DNA from: an uncultured Bacillota bacterium | GTDB taxonomy: Bacteria > Bacillota_I > Bacilli_A > RFN20 > CAG-826 | DNA length: 5,251 nucleotides | Direction: 5' to 3' | NCBI GenBank assembly: GCA_946612055.1 | Contig: CAMOEH010000149.1 | Span: forward strand, 1-5,251 | In this document: piece by piece, positions 5,150 through 5,251 of the stretch | Numbering within the stretch: position 1 is the stretch's first letter | Layout of the letters: each line of letters opens with the position of its first letter | The notes under the pieces: model-generated | Database searches by the model: none | Told to the model about the DNA's origin: nothing | The model's input: only the letters and a program-made list of their open reading frames with translations | Position numbers and translations under genes: made by a program

Positions 5150-5251
5150 GTGAAGAAATCGATTCTCTTTTTTGTCCTTGCTCTAGCCACGTCTGCCTTG
5201 ATTTTATATACCTCGACTTTAACTGGGCATAACGCGGGGGTAGCAGAAAAC
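5150..5251 (+). CDS. Start of a secreted or membrane-anchored protein (partial, cut by window edge)
   Basis: From GTG at 5150 the frame is open to the last base and gives 34 residues beginning VKKSILFFVLALATSALILY: two lysines, then about 17 hydrophobic residues, then polar sequence (TSTLTGHNAGVAEN). This is a signal peptide or a single N-terminal membrane anchor. GTG is chosen because an upstream stop (5114-5116) leaves no other ATG in frame and the charge-hydrophobic pattern begins exactly there; the ATG at 5142 is out of frame and stops at once. The ribosome site is poor (GGAA two bases away), while a TATAAT box ends six bases upstream. It begins seven bases after the previous stop codon, so it may also be the second gene of that operon. 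Product unknown. Confidence 0.7.
   Translation, partial: MKKSILFFVLALATSALILYTSTLTGHNAGVAEN

Overview
The window looks like a chromosomal segment from a moderate-GC, low-complexity-tolerant member of the Firmicutes/Tenericutes side of bacteria (Bacilli, Erysipelotrichia- or Acholeplasma/RF39-like gut lineages). This is an inference from gene style: Firmicute-type ABC exporters, a Ser/Glu/Pro-rich lipoprotein, AAGGAGG-type ribosome sites and A/T-rich intergenic DNA. All twelve tryptophans I could see in intact genes are TGG and one gene ends in TGA, so the standard bacterial code (not the Mycoplasma code) fits.

Layout. Positions 1-711 (minus) hold the N-terminal membrane half of an ABC exporter subunit that runs off the left edge. 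It is divergent from a TetR-family regulator (847-1428, plus). The 135-base gap holds a promoter for each gene and a GC-rich palindrome sitting exactly between the -35 and -10 boxes of the transporter promoter, the expected place for a TetR operator. Downstream of tetR, 1530-1963 is a decayed second ABC exporter gene: a scrap of its first membrane helix, interrupted by TGA, is fused out of frame to the last third of its ATPase, with the roughly 1.3 kb between deleted. A hairpin terminator follows.

Next is a 542-residue lipoprotein nuclease (2112-3740, plus): lipobox, long acidic Ser-rich linker, unassigned beta-rich domain, second Ser linker, and an intact endonuclease I domain. A bidirectional terminator separates it from a convergent tRNA-Leu(UAA) gene (3792-3879, minus). 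Upstream of the tRNA on the same strand is a SpoU/TrmH-family RNA 2'-O-methyltransferase (3919-4656, minus). It is divergent from an unrecognised 132-residue basic protein (4744-5142, plus). The start of a secreted or membrane-anchored protein (from 5150, plus) runs off the right edge.

How the parts work together. The left part reads as a drug/toxin exporter locus under TetR control in which one of two exporter genes has been lost. The rest is a collection of independent housekeeping and surface genes. A recurring feature is a -10 box placed six bases before the start codon (tetR, the right-edge gene, possibly the methyltransferase), which suggests leaderless or nearly leaderless mRNAs. I see no mobile element, CRISPR array, phage module or clear novel multi-gene system here.
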